Below are positions 63,292 to 64,000 of a stretch of 64,000 nt of DNA, in pieces. The notes below the pieces were generated by a model. The model saw nothing but the letters and a program-made list of their open reading frames with translations, was not told where the DNA came from and made no database searches. Origin of the DNA: Janthinobacterium sp. PAMC25594 (GTDB taxonomy: Bacteria > Pseudomonadota > Gammaproteobacteria > Burkholderiales > Burkholderiaceae_D); contig NZ_CP080377.1 in NCBI RefSeq assembly GCF_019443505.1, positions 2,480,001-2,544,000 of the forward strand, given 5' to 3'. The number at the start of each line of letters is the position of its first letter. Positions within the stretch are counted from its first letter, which is position 1. The position numbers and the translations under genes are program-made.

Positions 63292-64000
63292 GCGCGACCG
63301 CCTCTGCCACCATCTCCGCCGTGGCGGCCGCCAGGGTCCAGCCCAGGTGGCCGTGGCCCGTGTTGTAGTACACGCCAGGGGCCTTGCCCGGCCCTACCTT
63401 CGGCAGCATGGCCGGCAACATGGGGCGCAAACCCGCCCACGGCACGACCTTGCGCGTACTCACGCCAGGAAAGCACTGCTCGACCCACTGCAGCAGCGGG
63501 CGGATGCGATCGGCGCGGATGTCGTGATTGAAGCCATTGAATTCCGCAGTGCCCGCCACTCTGAGCCGGTCCTCGCCCAGGCGGCTGCTGACCAGCTTGG
63601 TCGCATCGTCGAGCAGGCTGACCTGGGGCGCGGCCGCGCGGCTGGCGGCGTCGTCGAGCTGCACGGTAATCGAATAGCCTTTCACGGGATACACGTTCAC
63701 GTGGTCGCCCAGCATTGCCGCCAGGGCGCGGCTGGCCGTGCCCGCGCAGATGACGACGGCGTCGAACAGGGTGCTGTCCTCGCCCTCGCCGATGCTGACG
63801 CGCACCTTGCCGTGCTCGCGCGCCAGCGCAGTAACGTCCTGACCAAAGCGGCAGGCCACGCCCAGGCGCGCGCAGGCGTCGGCCAGGCCGCTGGTGAATT
63901 TGTGGATGTCGCCCGTGGAATCGCTGTCCGTGTAGTAGCCGCCGTAAAAGTCGCCGGTGAGGGCCGGCTCGATGGCGCGCATTTCCAGCAAGCTCACGGC
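63266..64000 (-). CDS. dadA: D-amino acid dehydrogenase, 5' part outside window
   Basis: The last 244 or so codons of a FAD-dependent D-amino acid dehydrogenase that feeds electrons from D-alanine oxidation to the respiratory chain. Visible motifs: EPALTGDFYGGYYTDSDSTGDIHKFT, VVICAGTASRAL, VYPVKGYSITV, RVAGTAEFNGFN, and PWAGLRPMLPAMLPKVG with the C-terminal NTGHGHLGWTLAAATAEMVAE. The frame is open to the window edge; the N-terminal FAD motif is missing only because of the cut. Confidence 0.93.
   Translation of the reverse strand, partial: AVSLLEMRAIEPALTGDFYGGYYTDSDSTGDIHKFTSGLADACARLGVACRFGQDVTALAREHGKVRVSIGEGEDSTLFDAVVICAGTASRALAAMLGDHVNVYPVKGYSITVQLDDAASRAAAPQVSLLDDATKLVSSRLGEDRLRVAGTAEFNGFNHDIRADRIRPLLQWVEQCFPGVSTRKVVPWAGLRPMLPAMLPKVGPGKAPGVYYNTGHGHLGWTLAAATAEMVAEAVAPSSSAADR

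Overview
The window is about 63-64% GC and encodes a Gram-negative beta-proteobacterium. Gene order (gyrA, serC, pheA, hisC, tyrA, aroA, cmk, rpsA, ihfB, lapA, lapB, then ugd and rfaE1), the tmRNA tag ANDNSYALAA, and the overall protein repertoire point to Oxalobacteraceae, most likely Janthinobacterium or a close relative. This assignment comes from recognition and gene order, not from a database search.

Layout. 1-3.0 kb: a three-gene FUSC/DUF1656/HlyD efflux operon, cut at the left edge. 3.0-8.5 kb: an SDR, DsbA, a plug-less TonB-receptor-like barrel, and a LysR regulator divergent from a LigB/DODA-type dioxygenase interrupted by an in-frame TAG. 8.5-17.1 kb: a YlqF-type ribosome GTPase, two unknown proteins, a histone-deacetylase-like enzyme, and a tightly packed MoxR, DUF58, TgpA-like transglutaminase, MltB cluster. 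17.1-24.1 kb: a small HTH regulator behind an AT-rich leader, CysM, a cyclic-nucleotide-domain/thioredoxin-reductase-like flavoprotein, an M28 peptidase and a ClsC-type phospholipase D. 24.2-41.3 kb: a long minus-strand housekeeping block from gyrA through aromatic amino acid, serine and histidine synthesis to rpsA, ihfB, lapAB, ugd and rfaE1. 41.3-44.7 kb: a structured intergenic element, an OmpA-family porin, UbiG, a phosphoglycolate phosphatase and tmRNA.

44.7-57.9 kb is the accessory part. It holds small orphan genes flanked by a diverged direct repeat, a stand-alone alarmone-hydrolase-like HD protein, and a diguanylate cyclase broken at a run of eight C. It also holds a signal-less murein peptidase followed by an exported four-cysteine protein (a candidate effector/immunity pair), a prlF-yhaV toxin-antitoxin with a perfect operator palindrome, and a cytoplasmic histidine kinase. 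Next comes a KaiC-like ATPase locus without KaiA or KaiB, whose kinase and receiver are separated only by one in-frame TAG. The part ends with an overlapping two-gene pair of unknown function.

57.9-64 kb: an SMP-30-like lipoprotein, a PRISE-type reductase divergent from a LysR regulator, a MerR regulator with two TipAS-like modules, a secreted unknown protein and the 3' part of a D-amino acid dehydrogenase.

Repeats: intergenic palindromes of the REP type (GTAG head, GTCGG[A/C]TTA stem) occur as a tandem and inverted array between pheA and hisC and as singles elsewhere. A separate 27-bp perfect palindrome occurs at two unrelated sites. Three genes carry single-site lesions (two in-frame TAG codons and one homopolymer frameshift). 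These could be sequencing errors, recent decay or phase variation, and they are the first thing to check.
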